Assembly (NCBI GenBank): GCA_017461665.1
Contig: JAFTXI010000030.1
Span: forward strand, 1 to 64,000
Direction of reading: 5' to 3'
DNA length: 64,000 bases
DNA from: Bacteroidales bacterium
GTDB lineage: Bacteria > Bacteroidota > Bacteroidia > Bacteroidales > F082
In this document: positions 25,921 to 32,472 of the stretch, piece by piece
Layout: each line of letters opens with the position of its first letter
Position numbering within the stretch: the first letter of the stretch is position 1
Made by a program: the position numbers and the translations under genes
Notes under the pieces: generated by a model
Databases searched by the model: none
The model's input: the letters and a program-made list of their open reading frames with translations, nothing else
Told to the model about the DNA's origin: nothing

Positions 25921-25955
25921 CCTCAGAACTTCAAAATAATTCTGAAGTTCTGAGG
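25921..25955 (-). terminator. Terminator hairpin, CCTCAGAACTTCA type
   Basis: CCTCAGAACTTCA (25921-25933) and TGAAGTTCTGAGG (25943-25955) are perfect 13-bp inverted repeats. On the minus strand a T6 run follows directly, so it ends the truncated gene at 25980. Its arms share the CAGAACTTCAAAA octamer motif with the arrays at 27194 and 62212. Confidence 0.85.
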
Positions 25956-25979
25956 GTCTGAGATTCTACAGTTTGAAAA

Positions 25980-26738
25980 TTATTGGTATTCGTAATATAA
26001 AATCTCACCGTCTGAAGCCATTGATACCGGATATTTACCATCGTAGGTATATACTATAAATACCGTATAGGTATCGGTCTCTGGTCCATAGATTTCTCTG
26101 ACTGTAATTTCTGTAGCATTGTTCTTGCTGCATTCGAAGTTAATTGCTTCTTCAGGATATATTAACAATATATTCTTGAAAGGATTGATCTTGTCATCAT
26201 ATTTATATTCCATTTCCACTCCAACAGTAAAACCTTCGATTGTCACAACCATCGACATTTTTGATACATTGTCGCCGTCCCATTCCAATTTAATAGGAAT
26301 ACGTACAGTGACATCTTTACTGAGGTTGGTTTTCTTTGCGATTTTCTTAACCTTAGCCATATCAAATTGTGGCAATATGAGTGCGAGAAGATCGAAACGC
26401 ATCATCTTGGAATCTTTCTTGTCTAAATAATCAGAACTCATATTTAAGCCAATCTCAGATATTTTCTTTCCATCATAAACAAAGTCGTATTCGTATTGCA
26501 CAGCGCCATCTTCATAATATTGAGCTTTTGATAATTTCTTACCGTTATATTCGTATTTGATTGTCTCACCATAGTCATTATCAATGACAGATTCTATTCT
26601 TCCGTCTTTGTTGTAAGTATAATGTTCTGTATAATCAATTTCATCGTTCCAATAATAATCGATGGATTGGAGTTGTTTGCCGTCCCTATTCCAGACAGCG
26701 TCAAGTTTTTTCTCGCGGCAAAGTGTCTCTTCAAAAAT
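25980..26738 (-). pseudogene. 5'-truncated YD/RHS-like repeat lipoprotein gene
   Basis: The frame is open from 26738 (TAA at 26741-26739 upstream) but has no ATG; the first possible start is GTG at 26501, in mid-domain. The 252 codons encode repeats such as KLDAVWNRDGKQLQSIDYYW, HYTYNKDGRIESV and YGETIKYEYNGKKLSKAQYY, a beta-repeat pattern seen in cell-surface Bacteroidota proteins. The signal peptide and N-terminus are missing, so the head of the gene has been deleted. The sequence upstream changes abruptly to the ATPase remnant region. Confidence 0.65.
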
Positions 26739-26793
26739 TTACGGATAAAACTTTTTTTAAATAAACTTTGGTATTGAAAATAATATTAAATCA

Positions 26794-26826
26794 GCGCTAA
26801 TTAAAAGTTGTACTTTAAATTAGCGC
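26794..26826. promoter_or_regulatory. Operator-like 9-bp palindrome before the ATPase remnant
   Basis: GCGCTAATT (26794-26802) and AATTAGCGC (26818-26826) are perfect inverted repeats 15 bp apart, enclosing TTGTACTTT, and end 4 bp before the ATG at 26831. The position suggests a repressor site or leader hairpin. Confidence 0.5.
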
Positions 26827-26830
26827 AAAA

Positions 26831-27175
26831 ATGGAATACATAAAACGACAAATATCAGATGCGATTCTTGAGGCTGGCAAATATTATTCGGTGATAACAA
26901 TTACAGGTCCCCGACAGGTTGGGAAGACGACACTATGTAAGAATTTATTCCCCGAATATGACTATATCAATCTTGAGCGAGCAGCTCAAAGAAATGTGAT
27001 AGAGCAAGACATCGAGGTTTAAACTTTCAACAATACTTTTAATAAAGGATTAAAGCATTTGGAAGAACTGTTTGGTGATAAAATTAAGAAGTCATTTGTC
27101 GTTTATGATGGAAATATAGAATCTGATTCTGACGTACATGATATTTATAATTTTAGAAATATGCCTGAAATATAA
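26831..27175 (+). pseudogene. AAA ATPase (DUF4143 type) with internal deletion
   Basis: The first 63 codons (MEYIKRQISDAILEAGKYYS, Walker A in GPRQVGKTTLCKN) match the N-terminus of ATPases that carry DUF4143. The frame stops at 27022. In another frame the following sequence reads TFNKGLKHLEELFGDKIKKS and ends FRNMPEI at 27175, which resembles the normal C-terminus. About 270 residues between them are missing. It is a dead remnant, ending at a terminator-like hairpin. Confidence 0.75.
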
Positions 27176-27193
27176 TTGTTAAAATCTCAAAAA

Positions 27194-27239
27194 ATCAAAA
27201 CCCCAGAAATTCAAAATGTTCTGAAGTTCTGAGGTTTTG
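27194..27239 (-). terminator. Terminator hairpin of fprA
   Basis: TCAAAACCCCAGAAATTCA (27194-27212) and TGAAGTTCTGAGGTTTTGA (27221-27239) match at 17 of 19 inverted positions. On the minus strand the stem runs into TTTTGATTTTTT. The left arm shows 8-bp periodicity and resembles the hairpin at 25921. Confidence 0.8.
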
Positions 27240-27252
27240 AAGTTTAAAATTG

Positions 27253-28446
27253 TCAATTGCTTAAAACAGCCTCTCCAATAGTTTTTCCCAAATTATAAAG
27301 TCTCTCAACATCTTCTTGGCGGTAAGGAGCGCCTTTTACCTCGACAGATTCTGTTGGGCATTCCCAGTTGTTCTTTTCCATGACGTTGTTGATATATCTG
27401 ACGCCGCCACCGCCCCAGCTCATGCCGCCAAACACTCCGAATATCTTGTTCTTTGGCTTGAACTCTGTGAGCTCGTGTAACAATAATGTCATGTTAGGGA
27501 ACACGCTTCCATAATGAGCGCATGCTCCGATGATGGCGCCTTTGTATTTCCAGATGTCGCCGATGATATGCGACACTTCTGTCTTGGCAACGTCGTAAAT
27601 CTTGATGTCTTTCACGCCTGCTTCAGCAACGCCTCTCGCGATGATGTCTGCCATGAGTGCAGTGTTGCCATACATCGAGCCGTAGACTATCACAACGCCT
27701 TCCTCATTCTCGCCGGTGCTCCATTTGACGTATCTCTCAAGAACCCATTGCAAGTTGCTGCGCCATACCAATCCGTGTGAAGGAGCAATCATCTTGATGT
27801 CCAATGGTCCTAATTTTTGAACTGCCTTAACAGCTTGGTTGGCTACCTTACCGACGATGTTGGCATAGTAGCGACGCATATCGTCTTCGTAGAAATCTAA
27901 GTTTGCTTCGTCATCGAAGATGCAGCCGTTGAGAGCGCCGAATCCACCGAAAGCGTCGTTGGAGAATAAAATCTTGCTGTTTTGTTCGTAGGTCACCATC
28001 GATTCAGGCCAGTGGCACATCGGAACCATGAAGAACTGAAGTGTATGTTTTCCAATACATAAAGTCTCACCTTCAGTAACGACTTTCTTTTTGTTCAGAG
28101 GTCCGTAGAATGCTTCTAATGGAGCGAAAGTCTTGGCGTTACCAATGACTTCCACCTCTGGATATTCCTGTACGACAGCGCGTACTGCACCACTATGATC
28201 AGGTTCGTCGTGATTGATAATGAGATAATCAATCTTTCTATCGCCAATAACGCTCTTTATCTTGAAGAGATATTCTGCCATAAAGCTAACCTCTACAGGA
28301 TCGATGAGAGCTATTTTTTCATCAACGATGAGATATGAGTTGTAGGAAACTCCGTTAGGAAGTTCCATGTGATTTTCAAATAATTCGGTCTTTCTATCAT
28401 TTACGCCGATGTAGAAAATGTCGTCTGTCAAGTTTATCTTTAACAT
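27253..28446 (-). CDS. fprA: A-type flavoprotein FprA (flavodiiron protein)
   Basis: The 397-residue cytoplasmic protein reduces oxygen to water (and in some relatives NO) with electrons from rubredoxin. The N-terminal beta-lactamase-like domain carries the diiron ligands in NHDEPDHSG (near 78-86), MCHWPES, FSNDAFGGFG and PSHGLVWR. The C-terminal flavodoxin domain binds FMN at VIVYGSMYGNTALM. Rubredoxin is encoded 106 bp upstream, behind a strong hairpin. Its final Asn codon and TGA stop lie in an AATTGACAATT repeat unit. Confidence 0.96.
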   Translation of the reverse strand: MLKINLTDDIFYIGVNDRKTELFENHMELPNGVSYNSYLIVDEKIALIDPVEVSFMAEYLFKIKSVIGDRKIDYLIINHDEPDHSGAVRAVVQEYPEVEVIGNAKTFAPLEAFYGPLNKKKVVTEGETLCIGKHTLQFFMVPMCHWPESMVTYEQNSKILFSNDAFGGFGALNGCIFDDEANLDFYEDDMRRYYANIVGKVANQAVKAVQKLGPLDIKMIAPSHGLVWRSNLQWVLERYVKWSTGENEEGVVIVYGSMYGNTALMADIIARGVAEAGVKDIKIYDVAKTEVSHIIGDIWKYKGAIIGACAHYGSVFPNMTLLLHELTEFKPKNKIFGVFGGMSWGGGGVRYINNVMEKNNWECPTESVEVKGAPYRQEDVERLYNLGKTIGEAVLSN

Positions 28447-28491
28447 ATGTATTTATTTTATTCTTCAATTATCTCAGGTATGTCTTCAATA

Positions 28492-28526
28492 AATACGCAC
28501 GAGATATGATTCTGCTCGTGCGTATT
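28492..28526 (-). terminator. Hairpin between rubredoxin and fprA genes
   Basis: AATACGCACGAG (28492-28503) and CTCGTGCGTATT (28515-28526) are perfect 12-bp inverted repeats with an 11-nt loop. On the minus strand TTTATTG follows. It should end or attenuate the rubredoxin transcript before fprA. Confidence 0.85.
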
Positions 28527-28551
28527 ATGTTTATTGATTCTTCATAAAAGA

Positions 28552-28713
28552 TCAATCTTCAGGAGAGAATTGGTCTGTTCCAACTCCACAAAGAGGACAT
28601 GACCAGTCTGCTGGGAGTTTGTCGAATGGAGTACCTGGTTCAATTCCGTTATCTGGGTCACCTACTGTTGGGTCATATTCGTAACCACAAACATCACATA
28701 CATATTTTTTCAT
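28552..28713 (-). CDS. Rubredoxin
   Basis: A 53-residue protein begins [19 protein letters not shown] and contains [13 protein letters not shown]. The two CxxC motifs (CDVC and CPLC) bind one iron. It passes electrons to FprA, encoded next on the same strand, and possibly from the flavoprotein encoded just upstream. Its length is normal for the family. Confidence 0.97.
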   Translation of the reverse strand: MKKYVCDVCGYEYDPTVGDPDNGIEPGTPFDKLPADWSCPLCGVGTDQFSPED

Positions 28714-28740
28714 ATTTTTAATATTTTAAATTAAACAATT

Positions 28741-29730
28741 TTATTTATTTGAGTCGTAATTTCTTCTTAAATATTGGAGACGTTCCACAACTTTTATATT
28801 CTCTTTTTTATTCACTATGCCTCTGAAACTTTCTACATCCTTGAAGTTATGTCTTTTCATCCAAGCTTCGATGTCGGCATTGATTTGTCTGATGTAATCT
28901 ATTCCGTATCGATACAAGGTGCTGCATACCTGGACAGTCTTAGCTCCGGCGAGAATCTGTTTCACTGCATCTTCACCTGTATGAACACCTCTCGTGGCAG
29001 AAAGTTCACATGGGATACCTTGCGACGACAACAACGAGATCCAGCGTAAGGTGTTGTTGTTTTCTTCTCGAGACGAGATTGAGTTGCCAGGAACTACCTT
29101 TATCTTCTCGATGTTGATGTCGGGATTGTAGAAACGGTTGAAGAGCACCAATCCCTTGGATCCGGCTTTAGAGAGGCTAAATGCCATGCGGCTGATGTTG
29201 GTGAAATGGTCGCCGATTTTTACTGAGACAGGGATGTTAATATTTTTCTTTACTTCTTCAAGAATTGAGACATATTCGTTTTCGATTTCTCTTGCGTCTA
29301 AGTCTCTGTCGAAGGTAGCTATCGCGATGTTGAGTTCTATGGCATCGGCACCGGCGTCTTGGAGTTCTTTAGCGATGCTTGTCCATTCTCCTTTAGATGT
29401 GCAGTTGACACTTGCGATGATTGGAATGTCAACAACTTCCTTTGCCTCGCGGATGAGTTTGACGTAGATGTCTATCTCATTGCCACGCATGAAAGTGTTG
29501 AGATATTCTTGTGCTTCCAAATAGGAATTATAAATGTCGGTATAGCCTTCTTCTCTTCTGATGTCCGACAAAATCTGTTCTTCGAAGATAGATTTAAGGA
29601 CTACAGCACCAGCACCGGCTTCTGCACATTGTTTGATACTTTCAACGCTGCCTGTCAAAGTGGAGCTGCTGACCACTATAGGCGACTTTAATTCTAATCC
29701 GAGATATGTTGTTCTAAGTTTCATTTGCAT
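28741..29730 (-). CDS. Dihydroorotate-dehydrogenase-like flavoprotein
   Basis: The 329-residue protein is an FMN-binding TIM barrel: KSPIVVSSSTLTGSVESIKQ at the start, IPIIASVNCTSKGEW near residues 100-114, ADAIELNIA, PVSVKIGDHFTN, and ILAGAKTVQVCSTLYRYG at the phosphate site. It is close to class 1A dihydroorotate dehydrogenases, but such proteins form a separate group ('DHOD-like') that need not make pyrimidines. It lies 27 bp upstream of rubredoxin and probably shares a transcript, suggesting a redox partner role. Confidence 0.85.
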   Translation of the reverse strand: MQMKLRTTYLGLELKSPIVVSSSTLTGSVESIKQCAEAGAGAVVLKSIFEEQILSDIRREEGYTDIYNSYLEAQEYLNTFMRGNEIDIYVKLIREAKEVVDIPIIASVNCTSKGEWTSIAKELQDAGADAIELNIAIATFDRDLDAREIENEYVSILEEVKKNINIPVSVKIGDHFTNISRMAFSLSKAGSKGLVLFNRFYNPDINIEKIKVVPGNSISSREENNNTLRWISLLSSQGIPCELSATRGVHTGEDAVKQILAGAKTVQVCSTLYRYGIDYIRQINADIEAWMKRHNFKDVESFRGIVNKKENIKVVERLQYLRRNYDSNK

Positions 29731-29745
29731 AATTTTTTTACTTCA

Positions 29746-29753
29746 CAAAGATA
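29746..29753 (-). promoter_or_regulatory. -7 element of the DHOD-like/rubredoxin operon
   Basis: TATCTTTG on the minus strand lies 15 bp before the ATG at 29730. Confidence 0.7.
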
Positions 29754-29831
29754 TAATTTTTTTCAAGAGCAAACAACAGATTACCTATGAAAAAAAACGA
29801 TAAACTTATCAGTTTTTTCGATATAAAAATC

Positions 29832-29839
29832 TATCTTTG
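29832..29839 (+). promoter_or_regulatory. -7 element of the EamA transporter gene
   Basis: TATCTTTG is a perfect match, 17 bp before the ATG at 29857, giving a leader of about 11 nt. It diverges from the promoter at 29746. Confidence 0.7.
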
Positions 29840-29856
29840 CCGTCAAATTTCACTGT

Positions 29857-30786
29857 ATGAACAAAAAAGTTAAGGGTTTTGTTTTAGCGGCTATCTCGGC
29901 AGCGACCTACGGAATGAATCCGCTGTTCGCGCTTCCTCTTTATGAGGCAGGTATGGACCTTTACTCCGTCTTGTTTTTCCGTTACTTATTCGCCATTCCT
30001 ATCTTGGCAGTGATGCTGAAACTTCGTCGTCGCGACTTCTCTATCAACAAAGCCGACATCTTTCCATTAATTATATTAGGTGTACTTTTTGCGATGTCGT
30101 CGATAACCTTGTTCTCGAGTTACAATTTCATGGATGTGGGAATCGCCTCGACGATATTGTTCGTCTATCCTATCATGGTCGCTTTGATTATGTTTATATT
30201 TTTTAAGGAGAGAATTTCGCTTAAGACCATAATCTGTATTGCCGTCGCCTTGATAGGAATCGTGCTGTTATGTAAGAGCGGAAGCGGCGCCGTTGTGAGC
30301 ATGAAAGGTGTTCTTTTTGTCTTGGCGTCGTCGCTATCATATTCTATTTATATTGTTTATGTCAACAAATCGCGGATAAGCAAGATGGCTACCATCAAAC
30401 TTACATTATACGTCTTGACGGCGGGTATCATGGTTTTTGTTGCAAGGATTTTATTTACGGGAGAAATCAGCATTCCGCCATCGGATAAATGGTGGCTTTG
30501 GGGCTGCGTCTTGGCGTTGTCGATATTTCCTACCATCATCTCCTTGATTTGCACTACAGAAGCCATTCAATGTATAGGTTCCACGCCCACCGCAATTCTC
30601 GGAGTTCTCGAACCCGTCACGGCTGTGTTCTTTGGTATCGTCGTCTTCGGAGAAGTCATGACGCCTCGTATCGTGATAGGACTTCTGCTCATCATCATCT
30701 CCGTGACATTTGTCGTCGCTGGCGGTAATGTCGGAAAGATACTTCTCAGATTAAGAAAGATGTTTCCTAAGAAAGTTAGAAAGTGA
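29857..30786 (+). CDS. EamA/DMT-family transporter
   Basis: The 309-residue inner-membrane protein has ten hydrophobic helices in two EamA repeats. The first includes ISAATYGMNPLFALPLYEAG and the second starts near SSLSYSIYIVYVNKS; GSTPTAILGVLEPVTAVFFG is the typical end of repeat two. Such carriers export amino acids, purines or other metabolites, but the substrate cannot be told. The stop is followed directly by the HipB operator region. Confidence 0.9.
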   Translation: MNKKVKGFVLAAISAATYGMNPLFALPLYEAGMDLYSVLFFRYLFAIPILAVMLKLRRRDFSINKADIFPLIILGVLFAMSSITLFSSYNFMDVGIASTILFVYPIMVALIMFIFFKERISLKTIICIAVALIGIVLLCKSGSGAVVSMKGVLFVLASSLSYSIYIVYVNKSRISKMATIKLTLYVLTAGIMVFVARILFTGEISIPPSDKWWLWGCVLALSIFPTIISLICTTEAIQCIGSTPTAILGVLEPVTAVFFGIVVFGEVMTPRIVIGLLLIIISVTFVVAGGNVGKILLRLRKMFPKKVRK

Positions 30787-30886
30787 TATACCCGAAAGGG
30801 AGTAAAATGTATATAAGTGTTAAAAATTATACCCGAAAAGGTGTAAAGTAAATTATTATTGTTATATTTGCACCCTAAAGGGTATA
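30787..30886 (+). promoter_or_regulatory. Three HipB operator-like palindromes and the hip promoter
   Basis: TATACCC-GAAA-GGGAGTA (30787-30804), TATACCC-GAAAA-GGTGTA (30828-30845) and CACCC-TAAA-GGGTATA (30871-30886) are three copies of one palindrome. The -7 box TATATTTG is at 30863-30870, between operators 2 and 3, so operator 3 covers the likely start site near 30877 and operator 2 the -33 region. This fits repression of the operon by its own HipB protein. Confidence 0.8.
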
Positions 30887-30890
30887 AATT

Positions 30891-31109
30891 ATGGAACAAA
30901 CAACATTATCCAAATATGTAAAACAAATGCGTAAGCAATATAATCTTACTCAAATTGATTTGTCAGAGAAGTCGGGAGTGGGATTGCGATTTGTTCGCGA
31001 ATTGGAACAGGGTAAACATACGCTGCGTCTTGACAAGGTAAACCAAATACTTAATCTCTTTGGCAGTGAAGTAGGAGTAGTGCCAATGAAAAATAAAGAT
31101 AGAGAATGA
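30891..31109 (+). CDS. hipB: HipB-like antitoxin/repressor
   Basis: The 72-residue protein is one Cro/CI-type helix-turn-helix domain: RKQYNLTQIDLSEKSGVGLR followed by FVRELEQGKHTLRLDKVNQI. It matches the HipB antitoxins that head hipA operons. It should bind the three palindromes just upstream. The gene starts about 14 nt after the predicted transcript start, and its stop overlaps the start of hipS (ATGA). Confidence 0.92.
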   Translation: MEQTTLSKYVKQMRKQYNLTQIDLSEKSGVGLRFVRELEQGKHTLRLDKVNQILNLFGSEVGVVPMKNKDRE

Positions 31110-31435
31110 AACGGGCTATTGTATATTTACGAGGTGTAAGAGCGGGATTATTAACCGAAGATGAAAATGGTTATACCTTTACCTATGATACTGATTATAT
31201 TGCTTCGGATAAAGCGGAATCTGTTAGTTTAACTTTGCCACTGGGTGATAAACCGTATCATGATAAAGTATTGTTTCCATTTTTTGATGGTTTGATTCCA
31301 GAAGGTTGGTTGCTGGATATTGCAGAGAAGAATTGGAAAATAAATGCTCATGATCGTATGTCATTACTTATGGCGTGTTGTAAAGATTGTATCGGAGCTG
31401 TTGGTGTTGAACCTATTACTGAAGAGGAGGAATAA
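31106..31435 (+). CDS. hipS: HipS-like protein (detached N-terminal HipA domain)
   Basis: The 109-residue protein equals the N-terminal subdomain 1 of HipA: VYLRGVRAGLLTEDENGYTF, SVSLTLPLGDKPY and FPFFDGLIPEGWLLDIA. In E. coli O127 HipBST, the separate small protein HipS is the antitoxin of the kinase HipT. The same gene order here supports that role, but activity is inferred. The glutamate codons at its end (GAAGAGGAGGAA) double as a strong Shine-Dalgarno site for hipT. Confidence 0.88.
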   Translation: MKRAIVYLRGVRAGLLTEDENGYTFTYDTDYIASDKAESVSLTLPLGDKPYHDKVLFPFFDGLIPEGWLLDIAEKNWKINAHDRMSLLMACCKDCIGAVGVEPITEEEE

Positions 31436-31437
31436 CA

Positions 31438-32379
31438 ATGACAAAATGTTTATATTGTTACAAAGAACTGAAAGAAGGTGAGATAGATTTCCACAGATCT
31501 TGTTCAAAGAAAATGTTTGGCACGCAGACTGTTCCTGAATTGACCTATACTCGTGAGAACTTAACTGATCTTGCCAAGCAAGTGATACGTAGTCAGACAA
31601 CGCTTACCGGAGTTCAAGCAAAGCTTTCGTTGGATATTAATAAAGATAATGAAGAAAAGCGTGCGCGTTTTACTATCGTTGGTTTGTGGGGGCGATACAT
31701 TTTGAAACCACAGACCGATTTATTTGAGCATCTTCCCGAAGTAGAAGATTTGACAATGCATCTTGCTGAGATAGCTAAAATTAAAGTTGTTCCTCATAGT
31801 CTTATAAGATTTGCTGATGGCGAACTGTGTTATATCACTCGTAGGATAGATCGAACTGACAAGGGCGATAAACTACCAATGGAAGATATGTGCCAACTGA
31901 CAGAACGTTTGACAGAACATAAATATAAAAGTTCGTATGAACAGATTTCTAAAGCGATACAACGTTTCTCGTCTGTGCCTAAGTTGGATTTGGTAAATTA
32001 TTGGGAACAAGTAGTTTTCTCGTGGATCACAGGTAATAGCGACATGCATCTAAAAAATTTCTCCTTATATAGTGAAATAGCAAACAAGTATGTATTGACT
32101 CCGGCTTACGACTTGCTTTCTACAGCTTTAGTCATGCCGGAAGATACTGAAGAGATGGCATTAACGCTGAATGGCAAGAAACGTAGAATTAAAAAAACAG
32201 ACTTTGTAAATTCTATGCAAATGTCGGGATTGGAAAATAAAGTTATTGAAAATATTTTCAACAAGTTTCATAAAGTGAGAGATAAATGGTTTGAATTTAT
32301 AGATATTTCGTTTATACCTGACGCAATGAAGAAGGATTATAAAACTATCATTGAGGAGAAACTAAAACTATTATCATGA
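31438..32379 (+). CDS. hipT: HipT/HipA-type serine-threonine kinase toxin
   Basis: The 313-residue protein is a HipA-fold kinase lacking the N-terminal subdomain, which is encoded separately as hipS. It starts with a zinc-binding-like motif (Cys4, Cys7, His19, Cys22). LTGVQAKLSL (56-65) is the ATP-loop region, Lys90 lies in YILKPQ, and the catalytic and Mg-binding residues are Asp202 in GNSDMHLKN and Asp225 in PAYDLLS. Relatives phosphorylate aminoacyl-tRNA synthetases and stop translation; the target here is unknown. It starts 2 bp after hipS. Confidence 0.9.
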   Translation: MTKCLYCYKELKEGEIDFHRSCSKKMFGTQTVPELTYTRENLTDLAKQVIRSQTTLTGVQAKLSLDINKDNEEKRARFTIVGLWGRYILKPQTDLFEHLPEVEDLTMHLAEIAKIKVVPHSLIRFADGELCYITRRIDRTDKGDKLPMEDMCQLTERLTEHKYKSSYEQISKAIQRFSSVPKLDLVNYWEQVVFSWITGNSDMHLKNFSLYSEIANKYVLTPAYDLLSTALVMPEDTEEMALTLNGKKRRIKKTDFVNSMQMSGLENKVIENIFNKFHKVRDKWFEFIDISFIPDAMKKDYKTIIEEKLKLLS

Positions 32380-32399
32380 TTATAATTCTATGAACAAAA

Positions 32400-32457
32400 T
32401 TTTCGTCCATACTCGAATATTTTGAATTATTTAATAATTTTCGAGTGTGGACGAAAA
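32400..32457. terminator. Bidirectional terminator after hipT
   Basis: TTTTCGTCCATACTCGAA (32400-32417) and TTCGAGTGTGGACGAAAA (32440-32457) match at 17 of 18 inverted positions with a 22-nt loop. A-rich and T-rich ends on both sides make it able to end both hipT and the convergent gene at 32473. Confidence 0.88.
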
Positions 32458-32472
32458 AAATCTTCCCTCTCT

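Noticed and set aside
28741..29730. Annotation as the pyrimidine-pathway dihydroorotate dehydrogenase (pyrD).
   Set aside because: The protein belongs by motif to the DHOD-like group and sits with rubredoxin and FprA rather than pyrimidine genes, so the specific name was not used.
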